From positions 1-55,678 of the forward strand of contig NZ_MRCI01000006.1 of assembly GCF_001922575.1 (NCBI RefSeq): a stretch of 55,678 nt of DNA, read 5' to 3'. The notes under the pieces were generated by a model that was given only the letters and a program-made list of their open reading frames with translations, did not search any database and was not told the origin of the DNA. Within the stretch, counting starts at the first letter, position 1; the number at the start of each line of letters is the position of its first letter. The translations under genes were made by a program, and so were the position numbers. Source of the stretch: Neptunomonas phycophila. Lineage in GTDB: Bacteria > Pseudomonadota > Gammaproteobacteria > Pseudomonadales > Balneatricaceae. Positions 29,217 through 38,157 of the stretch are shown here, piece by piece.

Positions 29217-29660
29217 ATGAAAACGATAGGACTCACTTTACTTTTGCTGCTGACAGGCTGCTCAGCCATTCAAGACGTCCCTTATGTAAAAGAGACATTG
29301 GCTTACGGCGAGTTTACTGAACTAAACAGCTTAGACACAGCCGTTGAGAAAAACCTCATGCTAAGGCTCTATAAAGTACCGTCGCATGATCACAGTTGTG
29401 GCATTGAAACAGAGCAGGCATGTAATTATGTTTATACGCTAAGCGTTTCAACTTTTGACGAGCATCCCGAAGTAAATACCTACTCACTAGGTACGGGTTA
29501 TATTTCGGATATTGCTTGGCTCAATGAAGACGCTGTTGATACTGTAAAACTTCAATACACAATGAAGTCTTACAGTGACTCAGCAACTCCGCCGACGGAG
29601 CAACGGGTTGAACAACATGTCATTAGCGTAACGCCCAAAACGTTAATTCAATTACGTTAG
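29217..29660 (+). CDS. Hypothetical lipoprotein
   Basis: A 147-residue protein with a lipoprotein signal peptide (MKTIGLTLLLLLTGC, lipobox LTGC, lipidated Cys15) and a predicted beta-rich periplasmic domain with two more cysteines (near residues 61 and 67) that could pair. Not a recognised family. Asp is not at +2, so outer-membrane sorting is expected. It is 14 bases downstream of the M15-like gene and cotranscribed with it. A role as inhibitor of that protein is inferred only from the arrangement. Confidence 0.7.
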   Translation: MKTIGLTLLLLLTGCSAIQDVPYVKETLAYGEFTELNSLDTAVEKNLMLRLYKVPSHDHSCGIETEQACNYVYTLSVSTFDEHPEVNTYSLGTGYISDIAWLNEDAVDTVKLQYTMKSYSDSATPPTEQRVEQHVISVTPKTLIQLR

Positions 29661-29682
29661 TGCTACTGGCAGCCTTTTTATG

Positions 29683-29714
29683 TAAGAGTTTCTTTACCCA
29701 TAAAGAAACTCTTA
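29683..29714. terminator. Perfect hairpin between convergent genes
   Basis: TAAGAGTTTCTTTA (29683-29696) and TAAAGAAACTCTTA (29701-29714) form a perfect 14-bp stem with the loop CCCA. It separates the lipoprotein gene from the convergent LLM oxidoreductase gene. No long T-run follows on either side, so it may also act as an RNA end stabiliser. Confidence 0.7.
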
Positions 29715-29722
29715 TTGGCTTA

Positions 29723-30739
29723 CTAAACTAACCCTGCCAATTCAGCCAACAATTCGTAAGATTTCTGCCGCGCTGTTTGATCATATACTGCCGTATTCAC
29801 GATCAATTCGTCTGCTTGCGTTTTATTAATAAACTCATCTAACTGCTGCTTTGCGGTTTCTGGTGAGCCGACAACTGACGCGCCTAAAAAGTCATGTACC
29901 GAGTGCTTTTCGTGCGGTAGCCAAAGGTGGTCCATCGAGTCGACCGGAGGTTGCATTTTACCCAGGTCATTCCTAAATAAGCGCAACACATGTTGCTGCT
30001 GGCTGGTAAAGAGTCGCTTGGCTTCTGCATCGGTCTCCGCAATAACGACATTCATCCCCACCATGGCATGTGGTTTTTCCAGATACGCAGATGGAGTAAA
30101 CGCTGATCGATAAATGCCCAGAGCTTGCATCATGTAACCCGGAGCAAACTGCCCAGCAAAGGCATACGGCAAACCGAGCTGTCCGGCCAGTTGCGCGCTA
30201 AAACCACTGGAGCCTAGCAACCAAATGGGAATATCCAGACCGGCTCCTGGTACAGCGGTTACGTCGCTCTCGTTAAAGAAATAACGTTGCAGCTCTTCTA
30301 AACGCTCAGGAAAATCATCGCCGTTGGAGCCTGTTTGGCGGCGCAGTGCACGCATTGTTTTACCATCGCTACCGGGTGCACGACCTAAGCCAAGATCAAT
30401 CCGACCGGGGTAAAGTGACTCTAACGTGCCAAATTGTTCAGCGATGACTAGCGGCGCATGGTTAGGCAACATGATACCGCCTGCGCCTACACGGATATTT
30501 TGCGTTCCTGCCGCTAAATGGCTAATCAAAATGGACGTCGCGGAGCTGGCGATACCCGGCATGTTGTGGTGCTCGGCTACCCAATAGCGTGTGTAGCCTA
30601 AGTTATCCACATGTTGTGCTAGCGCTAAGCTGTTGTTGAAGGAGTCAGCCGCTACTTGCCCTTCAAGAATGGGTGCTAGATCCAAAACAGAGAGCGGTGT
30701 GTTAGATACTGTTTTAGGGGGATGCGTTGCATCAGCCAT
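29723..30739 (-). CDS. LLM-class flavin-dependent oxidoreductase
   Basis: A 338-residue TIM-barrel protein of the bacterial-luciferase-like family (MsnO8/YhbW branch). Typical segments are [11 protein letters not shown] at the N-terminus, [39 protein letters not shown]-like [18 protein letters not shown] and YAFAGQFAP. Members use reduced FMN to oxygenate various substrates; this one's substrate is unknown. It is probably monocistronic. Confidence 0.88.
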   Translation of the reverse strand: MADATHPPKTVSNTPLSVLDLAPILEGQVAADSFNNSLALAQHVDNLGYTRYWVAEHHNMPGIASSATSILISHLAAGTQNIRVGAGGIMLPNHAPLVIAEQFGTLESLYPGRIDLGLGRAPGSDGKTMRALRRQTGSNGDDFPERLEELQRYFFNESDVTAVPGAGLDIPIWLLGSSGFSAQLAGQLGLPYAFAGQFAPGYMMQALGIYRSAFTPSAYLEKPHAMVGMNVVIAETDAEAKRLFTSQQQHVLRLFRNDLGKMQPPVDSMDHLWLPHEKHSVHDFLGASVVGSPETAKQQLDEFINKTQADELIVNTAVYDQTARQKSYELLAELAGLV

Positions 30740-30810
30740 GATAAGTTCAGCCTAATCTTTAAGTATGTAGGCTTAGTATGGTGGCGATCAGAAGCGGTTT
30801 AAATGCTCGT

Positions 30811-30835
30811 AGGCTGCAACGCAGTGTTGCAGCCT
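30811..30835. repeat. Perfect inverted repeat in an intergenic space
   Basis: AGGCTGCAAC (30811-30820) and GTTGCAGCCT (30826-30835) with a five-base loop, between the FAH-family gene stop and the LLM gene start. It could be the terminator of the FAH-family gene on the minus strand, but no T-run follows the stem. Confidence 0.5.
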
Positions 30836-30851
30836 CGGGCGACTAATCATC

Positions 30852-31709
30852 TTATTTATCAGTACTGGGTTCTTGCGCGATGGGGTTACGCAGTAGGCCC
30901 ACACCACTGATCTCCACCTCGACAATATCGCCGGGCTTCATGTATAAGCGCGGTTTACGCACAACGCCAACACCACCGGGCGTACCAGTTACAATGACAT
31001 CTCCAGGTACTAAGGTACAAAAAGTGGAGATATACGAGATAAGCGCGGGTATATCAAAAATGAAATCAGAGAACGCAGAATGTTGTACTTGCTCCCCATT
31101 TAAGCGCGTTGTAACAGTTTGGTTGGGCAAATCCGCATCATTGATCTCGTCGCGAGTGACCATCCACGGCCCAAAAGCACCGGTATTATCGAAATTTTTA
31201 CCAGCCGTAAATTGGCGCGTATGCATCTGCCAATCTCGAATACTCGCATCGTTATAACAGCTATAACCTGCGACATGATCAAACGCGTCCTTTTCCGCAA
31301 TATGGCGACCGCCCTTGCCAATAATAACGGCCAGCTCGCCTTCAAAATCAAGCTTTTCAGAAACAGTTGGGCGGATGATCGGCTGGCCTGAAGCGACCTG
31401 CGTTGAACTGAAGCGAGTAAAGAGCACCGGGTGCTCCATTTCTGGCATACCTGTTTCTAACCGATGACTTTCGTAATTGAGACCCACACACAAAATTTTC
31501 TCGGGGTTGGGGATCACGGGCAATAAATCAACGGCGGCTAATGGATAACTAGGGACACTAGTTAGCACATCCGGCACGTCAAATGGATCGGCTAGAAACT
31601 GCCGAAGGTCATTAATTTCTGGATCTACGCCACCTAGATCATAAACATTTTGATCGACCACGGCACCAAAAGTCGCGCGGCCATCGATAGAAAAAGAAGT
31701 CAGTTTCAT
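30852..31709 (-). CDS. Fumarylacetoacetate hydrolase family protein
   Basis: A 285-residue member of the FAH superfamily, which act as hydrolases, decarboxylases or isomerases of ketoacids. The C-terminal catalytic domain shows VGLNYESHRLETGM, the metal-binding FEGELAVIIGKGGRHI and the TGTPGGVG loop, together with IVTRDE-like MVTRDEI. The N-terminal 65 residues form the small family domain beginning MKLTSFSIDGRATFGAV. The precise reaction (for example acylpyruvate hydrolysis) cannot be told. Cotranscription with the LLM gene is possible since both run left. Confidence 0.9.
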   Translation of the reverse strand: MKLTSFSIDGRATFGAVVDQNVYDLGGVDPEINDLRQFLADPFDVPDVLTSVPSYPLAAVDLLPVIPNPEKILCVGLNYESHRLETGMPEMEHPVLFTRFSSTQVASGQPIIRPTVSEKLDFEGELAVIIGKGGRHIAEKDAFDHVAGYSCYNDASIRDWQMHTRQFTAGKNFDNTGAFGPWMVTRDEINDADLPNQTVTTRLNGEQVQHSAFSDFIFDIPALISYISTFCTLVPGDVIVTGTPGGVGVVRKPRLYMKPGDIVEVEISGVGLLRNPIAQEPSTDK

Positions 31710-31767
31710 GTGATATCCTTAAAGAGATAAATCGAGCTGGGCGCTCTAGCAGAGCAGGGCACCCAGC

Positions 31768-32376
31768 TTATTGCGGCTGGCCATGAACGGCATCCATTAA
31801 TGTTTGATGCGTGGTTTCCCACTGACGCAATGCTTGCAGAACATCTTGCCGCTCCATTCTAAGCCAAAACAATGCTTGGTAATGCTCGTGTGTTTGTAGT
31901 GCATCGCGCGCAGCATGCTCTGCGCTATTAACGCGCAAGGGTCGCCGATGTAAAAAGCGCGTTTGTTCTTTTGCTATGAGTCGCTCTAGCTCATCCACTC
32001 GCCGTTCCAGCTTATAACGCTCTGTTGCTGGCTGGTAGCCGCTCATAAAGCTGGCTTCGTCAGTGGCAGGAGTATGGCATGTTCCTTTGTACTGGCCGCC
32101 ATGTAATCCAAAATAGTAGCCCTTCGATTGCGTACAGAATTGCTGCAAGCCTTGTTGATAGCCTTGCTCATATTGCGTTTTATCTGGCACAACGCTCACA
32201 TCCGCACAAGAGCGATAGTACTTTTCAAGACGGGTCGCTGATACACGCCCTTGCTCTGCATCGAGCTGACCAACAGTAGACCAGTCGGCTTGCAGACATT
32301 CTTTATCACTCATGGCGCTGCATGCACTTAACACACTAACCATCATAATGAGCTGCAAGCAACGCCATATATTCAT
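31768..32376 (-). CDS. DUF2799 family lipoprotein
   Basis: A 202-residue lipoprotein (signal peptide with lipobox LSAC, Cys19). The mature part starts with a DUF2799 pattern: CLQADW, SATRLEKYYRSC, YEQGYQQGLQQFC and GYYFGLHGGQYKGTC, a cysteine-containing block of unknown function. The second half (about 125-200) is a long charged helix likely to form a coiled coil. Its stop is followed by a 58-base gap to the FAH-family gene; upstream it almost touches the esterase gene, so it is probably cotranscribed with it. Confidence 0.82.
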   Translation of the reverse strand: MNIWRCLQLIMMVSVLSACSAMSDKECLQADWSTVGQLDAEQGRVSATRLEKYYRSCADVSVVPDKTQYEQGYQQGLQQFCTQSKGYYFGLHGGQYKGTCHTPATDEASFMSGYQPATERYKLERRVDELERLIAKEQTRFLHRRPLRVNSAEHAARDALQTHEHYQALFWLRMERQDVLQALRQWETTHQTLMDAVHGQPQ

Positions 32377-32380
32377 CGTC

Positions 32381-33004
32381 TTAATCCGCCAGCATCACAG
32401 AAGACAATGTAGGCCATACCTGCTCTAACACAATCGGTTGTGCTTCGGCTGTCGGGTGTAAACCATCGCTTTGCATCAGCTCAGGTTTTAATGCGACATC
32501 TTCTAGTAAAAAAGGGACGCGAGCTAACTTATACTCTTGAGCTAAACTTTCATAAAGCCCAAAGAAGCGACGCGTGTAACGTGGGCCGTAATTAGGCGGC
32601 AGCTGGATCCCTACAATAATTGGCTCCGCACCCGCCTCTTGGGACTGGTCGATAAGCGCACGTAAATTTTGTTCTATACGGGGAATGGGCGTGGCACGTA
32701 ATCCGTCATTTGCGCCCAGCTCAAGAACTATCCAATTGGGCTGATGTCTATTAAGTAATTCGGGTAGACGGGTTAGTCCTCCTTGGGTGGTTTCGCCACT
32801 AATGCTCGCGTTAACGACTTTAATATCAGACCCTTGCTCAACTAAACGATTTTGAAGCAAGGCAACCCAGCCCTCTTCCGGTTTTAAGCGGTAAGCGGCC
32901 GATAAGCTATCACCTAATACCAAGAGTGTTTGAGCCGATGCATTATTCCATGCCAACATGGGAATGAGCGCTAAAGACAACATAACGAGACGGAAATACG
33001 ACAT
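32381..33004 (-). CDS. tesA: Periplasmic multifunctional acyl-CoA thioesterase/arylesterase
   Basis: A 207-residue exported SGNH hydrolase of the TesA family. It has a signal peptide ([20 protein letters not shown], cleavage after ASA), the nucleophile block LLVLGDSLSAAY (Ser33), the GND-like block ELGANDGLR, and the Asp-His pair in SDGLHPTAEAQ. In E. coli the enzyme hydrolyses acyl-thioesters, arylesters and lysophospholipids. Its start codon overlaps that of the ABC ATPase gene on the other strand (CATG). An extended start 18 codons upstream would run into that gene and is not preferred. Confidence 0.92.
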   Translation of the reverse strand: MSYFRLVMLSLALIPMLAWNNASAQTLLVLGDSLSAAYRLKPEEGWVALLQNRLVEQGSDIKVVNASISGETTQGGLTRLPELLNRHQPNWIVLELGANDGLRATPIPRIEQNLRALIDQSQEAGAEPIIVGIQLPPNYGPRYTRRFFGLYESLAQEYKLARVPFLLEDVALKPELMQSDGLHPTAEAQPIVLEQVWPTLSSVMLAD

Positions 33005-33728
33005 GCCAGAGACTGCTCCTATTGCTATTAACGCCAACCATCTCGCAAAAACCTTCAAGACTCAAGCGGGAGAGCTAACTCTCTTTAACAACTTATCACT
33101 GCAAGTACAGCAAGGTGAAAGCATTGCTATTATTGGCCAATCCGGTGCGGGCAAGTCGACATTATTAAGTTTACTCGCGGGTTTGGACACACCAACCAGC
33201 GGAAATGTTCAGTTATCAGGCGTTGACCTAAGTACATTAGAAGATAGCGAACGGGCCGCATGGCGAGCTCAGCACTTGGGCTTTATTTTCCAATCATTTC
33301 ATTTGCTCCCAGAACTCAATGCCACTGAGAACGTGCAACTTCCTTTAGATATCCGAGGCGATAAACTAGCGAGCAACAAAGCCATGAGCTTATTGGATCA
33401 GGTTGGTTTAAGCCACCGACATGATCATTATCCGGCACAGCTCTCCGGTGGTGAACAGCAACGTGTGGCGATAGCTCGCGCCTTTGTCACATCGCCCACT
33501 ATCTTATTTGCCGACGAGCCAACGGGAAATCTAGACGCCGAAACCGGCGAGAAGATTATCCAACAACTGTTCGACTTAAACGCAAGAAAGTCCACTACGC
33601 TGGTACTGATTACACATGACGATCATTTAGCTTCGCGTTGCGATCGGCAATTCCGACTCTCGAATGGTCAACTGGTTGATGTTAGCCGAGCCCAACCGGA
33701 TCTGTTGGCGGAGGCCTCGCCACTATGA
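33003..33728 (+). CDS. ybbA: ABC transporter ATP-binding protein (YbbA-like)
   Basis: A 241-residue LolD/MacB-type ATPase. Walker A is GQSGAGKST (45-53), then the Q-loop [12 protein letters not shown], the signature [15 protein letters not shown] and Walker [13 protein letters not shown] with the switch histidine in LITHD. It pairs with the large permease that follows with a four-base overlap. In E. coli ybbA-ybbP lie divergent from tesA as here. A transport substrate is not established; relatives extract lipids or lipoproteins from the membrane. Confidence 0.93.
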   Translation: MPETAPIAINANHLAKTFKTQAGELTLFNNLSLQVQQGESIAIIGQSGAGKSTLLSLLAGLDTPTSGNVQLSGVDLSTLEDSERAAWRAQHLGFIFQSFHLLPELNATENVQLPLDIRGDKLASNKAMSLLDQVGLSHRHDHYPAQLSGGEQQRVAIARAFVTSPTILFADEPTGNLDAETGEKIIQQLFDLNARKSTTLVLITHDDHLASRCDRQFRLSNGQLVDVSRAQPDLLAEASPL

Positions 33729-36199
33729 TTGCTCGCCTTGCATATAAACAGTCTAAAGCTCAATGGCGGCGCTCCGACTGGCGTGCGTTATTAGTGTCTC
33801 TTTTTCTAATGACAAGCTTGATTACCCTTTTGAGTTTAACGGGAGACCGACTGCAAAATAGCTTGGTTTTACGCAGTGCCGAAGTCCTTGGCGCGGATAT
33901 GATCATTAGTAGCAGCCGTCCACTGGACGATGAATTGCGCAAAACAGTCGCTGACAGTGGACTTGCCTCTACTGAAGTCACCCAGTTTTCTACGGTAGTC
34001 GAAGCTGGCGACGCTATTTTACTCAGCTCGATCAGAGCCGTATCACCGCCGTACCCCATGCGCGGAGAAATAGTCACCCAACCACCCTTGCCCTCATCCG
34101 CCACAGCGAATGAAAGACTACCTTCCCCAGGGAATGTTTGGGTTGAGCAATCTGTTTTAGACCGACTGGGCGTTAACGTGGGCGATACGATTAACATCGG
34201 CTATGCTCCGCTGGTGATTGATCGGCTCATCATGAGCAGTCCCGACCGAGGCAGCGGATTTCGTAGCTTTAATCCGCAGGTAATTATGCGCAGTGAGGAC
34301 TTAGCCGCCACTCAGGTTATCTCACCTGGCAGCCGAGTGCGTTACCGCCTGTTATTAGCCGGTGATACTGAAGCGGTTGCTAATTTGGACGCGGCACTCA
34401 AGCCCACCCTTAAAACATGGCAACGAGCCTTTACCGCCCAAGGAGACCAGCCGGTTAGCCGCAATGCCATTGGTAACGCTGGCCAGTACCTCAAGCTTAG
34501 TGCCTTATTCGCGCTGTTATTAGGCGGCTTTTCTATTTTCTTAAGCTTGCGTCGTTTTAGTGCTGACCAGCAACACAGAACCGCCCTTCTCTTGAGCTTG
34601 GGGCTCTCTCGTCAACAGCTCATGCAACTGTTTGGTTTGCAGCTCTTTAGTGGATGGCTAATTGCGGCTATTCCTGGGATGCTGCTAGGTTTGGGTTTGC
34701 ATTATGGTGTGATGAACTTGCTCAGTGGCCTTCTACCGCAGCCACTACCTAGCTTGAGCATGCTCATGTTACTCAGCAGCCCCTTATTGGCGGCCGCCAT
34801 ATTACTGGTACTCGGTTTGCCAACCTTACTCCCCCTCAGCCAAATATCGGTAATGACTCTGCTTCGCCAAGACAGCGCGAACAACACCCATACGCCTAAA
34901 TGGGTACAGTTAGTCACGCCATTACTATTATTTGGATTAATGTCCTTATTTGTTGAATCGCTGATCTTAGCCGCGTTAATGACCGCAGGGTTACTGCTGA
35001 TTGGCTGGTTGTCTGGCTACGCCGTCCAGTGGTTAATCCAACAATTCAACCAACGCTTAAAACATCGGATCAGGCTCTTCCCGTTACTTACATTGCGTAT
35101 ACGACAACAACGCCATTGGCATCGTTTGCAAGGTGGCGTTTTAACCTTGCTATTGACCTTAATGTCCGTGCTATTTTTTGCCCGCCAAGACCTGCTTAAT
35201 GACTGGGAACAACAGCTACCCGCTGATACGCCTAACAACTTCGTTATTAATATTCAGCCTTGGGAACGAGATCAAATTGATACTTGGCTAAATGAGCATG
35301 ACGTGAGCGCGACCCTGTACCCAATGATACGTGGTCGCGTCACGACCATTAACGGCGTGTTACCGGAGGAAATCCTCACACCAGAACAACAGAATCACAA
35401 CACACTCAACCGAGAGCTTAATCTGACATGGGGCACCGGCATACCAGCGCACAACACACTGGAAGCAGGTGAATGGAGCAGCGATAACAATGCCATATCT
35501 ATCGAAAAATCGATGGCCGATGAGCTAGGTTTAGTGCTTGGAGACGAGCTTGGTTTTCAAGTAGGCAGCGATACCTTTACCGGCACTATTACCAGTGTTC
35601 GCGGTGTCGAGTGGACGTCATTTCAGCCTAACTTTTATGTGGTCTTTTCTCCTGGAGTTATCAACGATTTACCCGCAACCTACATCACGAGTTTTAGGCT
35701 AACACCGGAACAAAAACCGTATTCAGCGCAGCTGGTTAAAGCGTTCCCCACATTAACGTTAATCGATGTGGAGCAACTGTTAAACCAAGCTCAGGACCTG
35801 ATTAATAAACTAAGCGACAGCGCCTCGTTTATCATGCTACTCACCGTGCTAAGCGGCCTATTGCTGGTGGTGGTGACTCTGCAACAAGACCTAGCCAAAC
35901 GTCGGTTTGAAGTCGCCTTATTACGCACGTTAGGCGCGTCTATGCACCAAGCCCAATGGCTGGATCGCATGGAATACATACTGATGGGCTTTAGTTGTGG
36001 CATCGTGGCCGCCGTGATGAGCGAAGCGTTACTATTGGGTATTTATTGGGGGCCATTGGATCTACCACCGGCTTGGCACCCGTGGCTTTGGATATCACTA
36101 CCATTGCTAGCTACCGTTTTGTTCGCACTCACCGGCAGCCTAATCCGACGGGGTTTAAGCCTGCCCCGCAGTTATCAGCTATTAAAAAGCCATGATTAG
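33725..36199 (+). CDS. ybbP: ABC transporter permease (YbbP-like)
   Basis: An 824-residue FtsX/MacB-type permease. There is one N-terminal membrane segment (about 24-40), a periplasmic domain, three helices with a FtsX-like domain near 260-375, further helices, a second periplasmic domain (about 490-680) and a C-terminal FtsX-like domain (about 690-810). The duplicated organisation is typical of YbbP. Its ATG overlaps the ATPase stop (ATGA), so translation is coupled. Mechanotransmission rather than classical transport is likely from the fold; the substrate is unknown. Confidence 0.92.
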   Translation: MIARLAYKQSKAQWRRSDWRALLVSLFLMTSLITLLSLTGDRLQNSLVLRSAEVLGADMIISSSRPLDDELRKTVADSGLASTEVTQFSTVVEAGDAILLSSIRAVSPPYPMRGEIVTQPPLPSSATANERLPSPGNVWVEQSVLDRLGVNVGDTINIGYAPLVIDRLIMSSPDRGSGFRSFNPQVIMRSEDLAATQVISPGSRVRYRLLLAGDTEAVANLDAALKPTLKTWQRAFTAQGDQPVSRNAIGNAGQYLKLSALFALLLGGFSIFLSLRRFSADQQHRTALLLSLGLSRQQLMQLFGLQLFSGWLIAAIPGMLLGLGLHYGVMNLLSGLLPQPLPSLSMLMLLSSPLLAAAILLVLGLPTLLPLSQISVMTLLRQDSANNTHTPKWVQLVTPLLLFGLMSLFVESLILAALMTAGLLLIGWLSGYAVQWLIQQFNQRLKHRIRLFPLLTLRIRQQRHWHRLQGGVLTLLLTLMSVLFFARQDLLNDWEQQLPADTPNNFVINIQPWERDQIDTWLNEHDVSATLYPMIRGRVTTINGVLPEEILTPEQQNHNTLNRELNLTWGTGIPAHNTLEAGEWSSDNNAISIEKSMADELGLVLGDELGFQVGSDTFTGTITSVRGVEWTSFQPNFYVVFSPGVINDLPATYITSFRLTPEQKPYSAQLVKAFPTLTLIDVEQLLNQAQDLINKLSDSASFIMLLTVLSGLLLVVVTLQQDLAKRRFEVALLRTLGASMHQAQWLDRMEYILMGFSCGIVAAVMSEALLLGIYWGPLDLPPAWHPWLWISLPLLATVLFALTGSLIRRGLSLPRSYQLLKSHD

Positions 36200-36244
36200 C
36201 ATGGCTAGATAGTTACGCCTGCTACTCTAAGGCTTTAGGCAAGA

Positions 36245-36271
36245 ATTAGGCGACGTGATGACTAGCCTAAT
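36245..36271. repeat. Inverted repeat after ybbP
   Basis: ATTAGGC (36245-36251) and GCCTAAT (36265-36271), 7-bp arms with a 13-base loop, lie about 45 bases after the ybbP stop codon. No T-run follows. It may be a weak terminator or processing site. Confidence 0.35.
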
Positions 36272-36425
36272 CCTTTGGTCGCGGTTTGATGGCATTCCTC
36301 GGCCATCTCCGCCAGCTTGCTATAAAAATCCGGCATTGGCTGTTAATATGCAGCCCAAACCACACTAGGCGGCTGGTTTAGCGGTACTAGTATTATAAAA
36401 GCAATAAAGAGATAGGTGACATTCA

Positions 36426-36551
36426 ATGGCACATGACGACGAAAACTTTCGTGATTCATCTGGCTACGGCTGGATCATCATCAACATTGCTGCACTCTTG
36501 TGGATAACTATGCCTGTGAGCATAGCATTTACTAAAGTAGTTCAGTGGTAA
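36426..36551 (+). CDS. Small single-pass membrane peptide
   Basis: A 41-residue reading frame that is not a shadow of another gene. It begins with a charged hydrophilic part (MAHDDENFRDSSGYGW) and continues into one membrane helix (IIINIAALLWITMPVSIAF) ending with TKVVQW. AGATAGGTGA stands eight bases or so before the ATG. I do not recognise the family. It sits alone between ybbP and the LacI-family gene. Conservation in relatives would be needed to be sure. Confidence 0.5.
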   Translation: MAHDDENFRDSSGYGWIIINIAALLWITMPVSIAFTKVVQW

Positions 36552-36680
36552 GCATTTCTAATAAGCCGCTACGCAGCCATTCGCTCTCCATTTGAATGTA
36601 CCTGAATAGCGGCTGCCTTCACACTACCCGCCCTTTTAGACCACCCATTTTTTTATTTTAGCCCTCTTCTAGCTGTGCTA

Positions 36681-36696
36681 ATGTTACAGGTAACAT
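36681..36696 (+). promoter_or_regulatory. GntR-type operator upstream of the LacI-family gene
   Basis: ATGTTACAGGTAACAT is a perfect palindrome and differs in two central bases from the E. coli gluconate operator pattern ATGTTACCGGTAACAT recognised by GntR/IdnR. It ends 18 bases before the regulator's ATG, where a bound repressor would block its transcription. Confidence 0.75.
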
Positions 36697-36714
36697 CGGA
36701 CCTCAGGCACGGGC

Positions 36715-37716
36715 ATGACCACTAAAAAAAGAAGACCAACTTTACAGGATGTAGCCGAACAGGTGGGGGTCACTAAAATGACCATCAGCCGCTTTCTTAA
36801 AAACCCCGAGCTTGTCTCGGAGCAGCTGCACGATAAAATTAAAGCGGCCTTGGACAATTTAGGCTACATACCTAATCGCGGCCCTGACATCCTTTCAAAG
36901 TCCAAAAGCTACGCCATTGGAGTCTTGGTGCCGTCGCTCACCAACCAGGTTTTCTCAGAGGTTATTCGCGGAATAGAATCTGTCACAGATCCGGCGGGTT
37001 ACCAAACGATGTTAGCGCATTATAGTTATAGCTTGGATGCTGAAGAATCACGCATAGCAGCCCTATTATCCTACAACGTGGACGGGCTTATTCTATCGGA
37101 CAGTTTTCATACTGAGCGCGTTCGCAAAATGATCAAAACAGCCGGGATTCCTGTGATTGAGGTCATGGACTCTGTATCACCAGCCATTGAGCAAGCGATC
37201 GGTTTTGACAACGAGGCCGCCGCTTTTGCTATGACCGAGCTAATGATTGAGCGAGGCCGCACCAAGATCATCTACTTTGCCGCTCGAATGGACGCCCGCA
37301 CTCGCTTTAAAATCCGCGGCTATGAACAAGCAATGCGCAAGCACGGGCTGGCTCCATTTAGCCTGCAAACCGAGGAAGCCTCCTCGTTTACACGCGGCGC
37401 CAAGTTACTGGATCAAGCGTTAGCAACCCAGCCGGATATGGATGGTATCTTTTGTACAAATGATGACCTAGCGATTGGCGCCCTCTTTGCCTGTCAGCGC
37501 CGCGGCATATCCGTTCCCAATCAAATCGGCATTGCGGGCTTTCATGGCCATGATATTTCCTCAGCCATTGTTCCAAAACTCGCTACCGTCGTGACACCAC
37601 GCGAGCGTATGGGGCAAATGGCCGCTGAGCAGCTGTTAGCTCGGCTATCGGGTCAACCTATTGTCGATAGGGTCATTTCGCTGCCCTTCACCCTCGAACC
37701 CGGCGAAAGTCTGTAG
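36715..37716 (+). CDS. gntR: LacI-family transcriptional regulator, gluconate repressor (GntR) type
   Basis: A 333-residue repressor. The N-terminal helix-turn-helix (LQDVAEQVGVTKMTISRFLK, from residue 10) matches LacI family DNA-binding; the KMTISRFL recognition helix is that of the GntR/IdnR branch. A two-lobed periplasmic-binding-like sensor domain follows from about residue 65 (SYAIGVLVPSLTNQVFSEVI, and TNDDLAIGALFACQRRGI). Its ligand is likely gluconate or a phosphogluconate. A matching operator lies just upstream. No gntK, gntP, edd or eda gene is near, so its regulon is elsewhere. Confidence 0.88.
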   Translation: MTTKKRRPTLQDVAEQVGVTKMTISRFLKNPELVSEQLHDKIKAALDNLGYIPNRGPDILSKSKSYAIGVLVPSLTNQVFSEVIRGIESVTDPAGYQTMLAHYSYSLDAEESRIAALLSYNVDGLILSDSFHTERVRKMIKTAGIPVIEVMDSVSPAIEQAIGFDNEAAAFAMTELMIERGRTKIIYFAARMDARTRFKIRGYEQAMRKHGLAPFSLQTEEASSFTRGAKLLDQALATQPDMDGIFCTNDDLAIGALFACQRRGISVPNQIGIAGFHGHDISSAIVPKLATVVTPRERMGQMAAEQLLARLSGQPIVDRVISLPFTLEPGESL

Positions 37717-37790
37717 TCATTTGACGTCGGTCTTTACACACACGCCATAAAGTCATATATTTCTGTAATCGGTATTACACCGATTTCGTT

Positions 37791-38019
<229 letters not shown>

Positions 38020-38039
38020 TGTCAGACATTATCCTCCAT

Positions 38040-38092
38040 GGCGTATTGCGCGATGGTGGGAAACCTATGGGCTGTTACGTCCGGCATACGCC
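38040..38092 (+). promoter_or_regulatory. Possible expression platform hairpin of the FMN riboswitch
   Basis: GGCGTAT (38040-38046) pairs with ATACGCC (38086-38092) between the aptamer and the lumazine synthase start. The loop region is G/C-rich and can pair further. There is no T-run after it, so translational control or anti-termination rather than simple termination is likely. Inferred from pairing only. Confidence 0.45.
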
Positions 38093-38157
38093 GTCGTAGC
38101 GCCCGTGGCTTGCCTGTCCGTTCGCCCTGATTCAGTGATTTTTAGTAGGATAAACCC

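Noticed and set aside
33005..33058. Longer N-terminus of the esterase beginning at 33058
   Set aside because: It would overlap the ABC ATPase gene and place 18 residues with a second hydrophobic stretch before a complete signal peptide.
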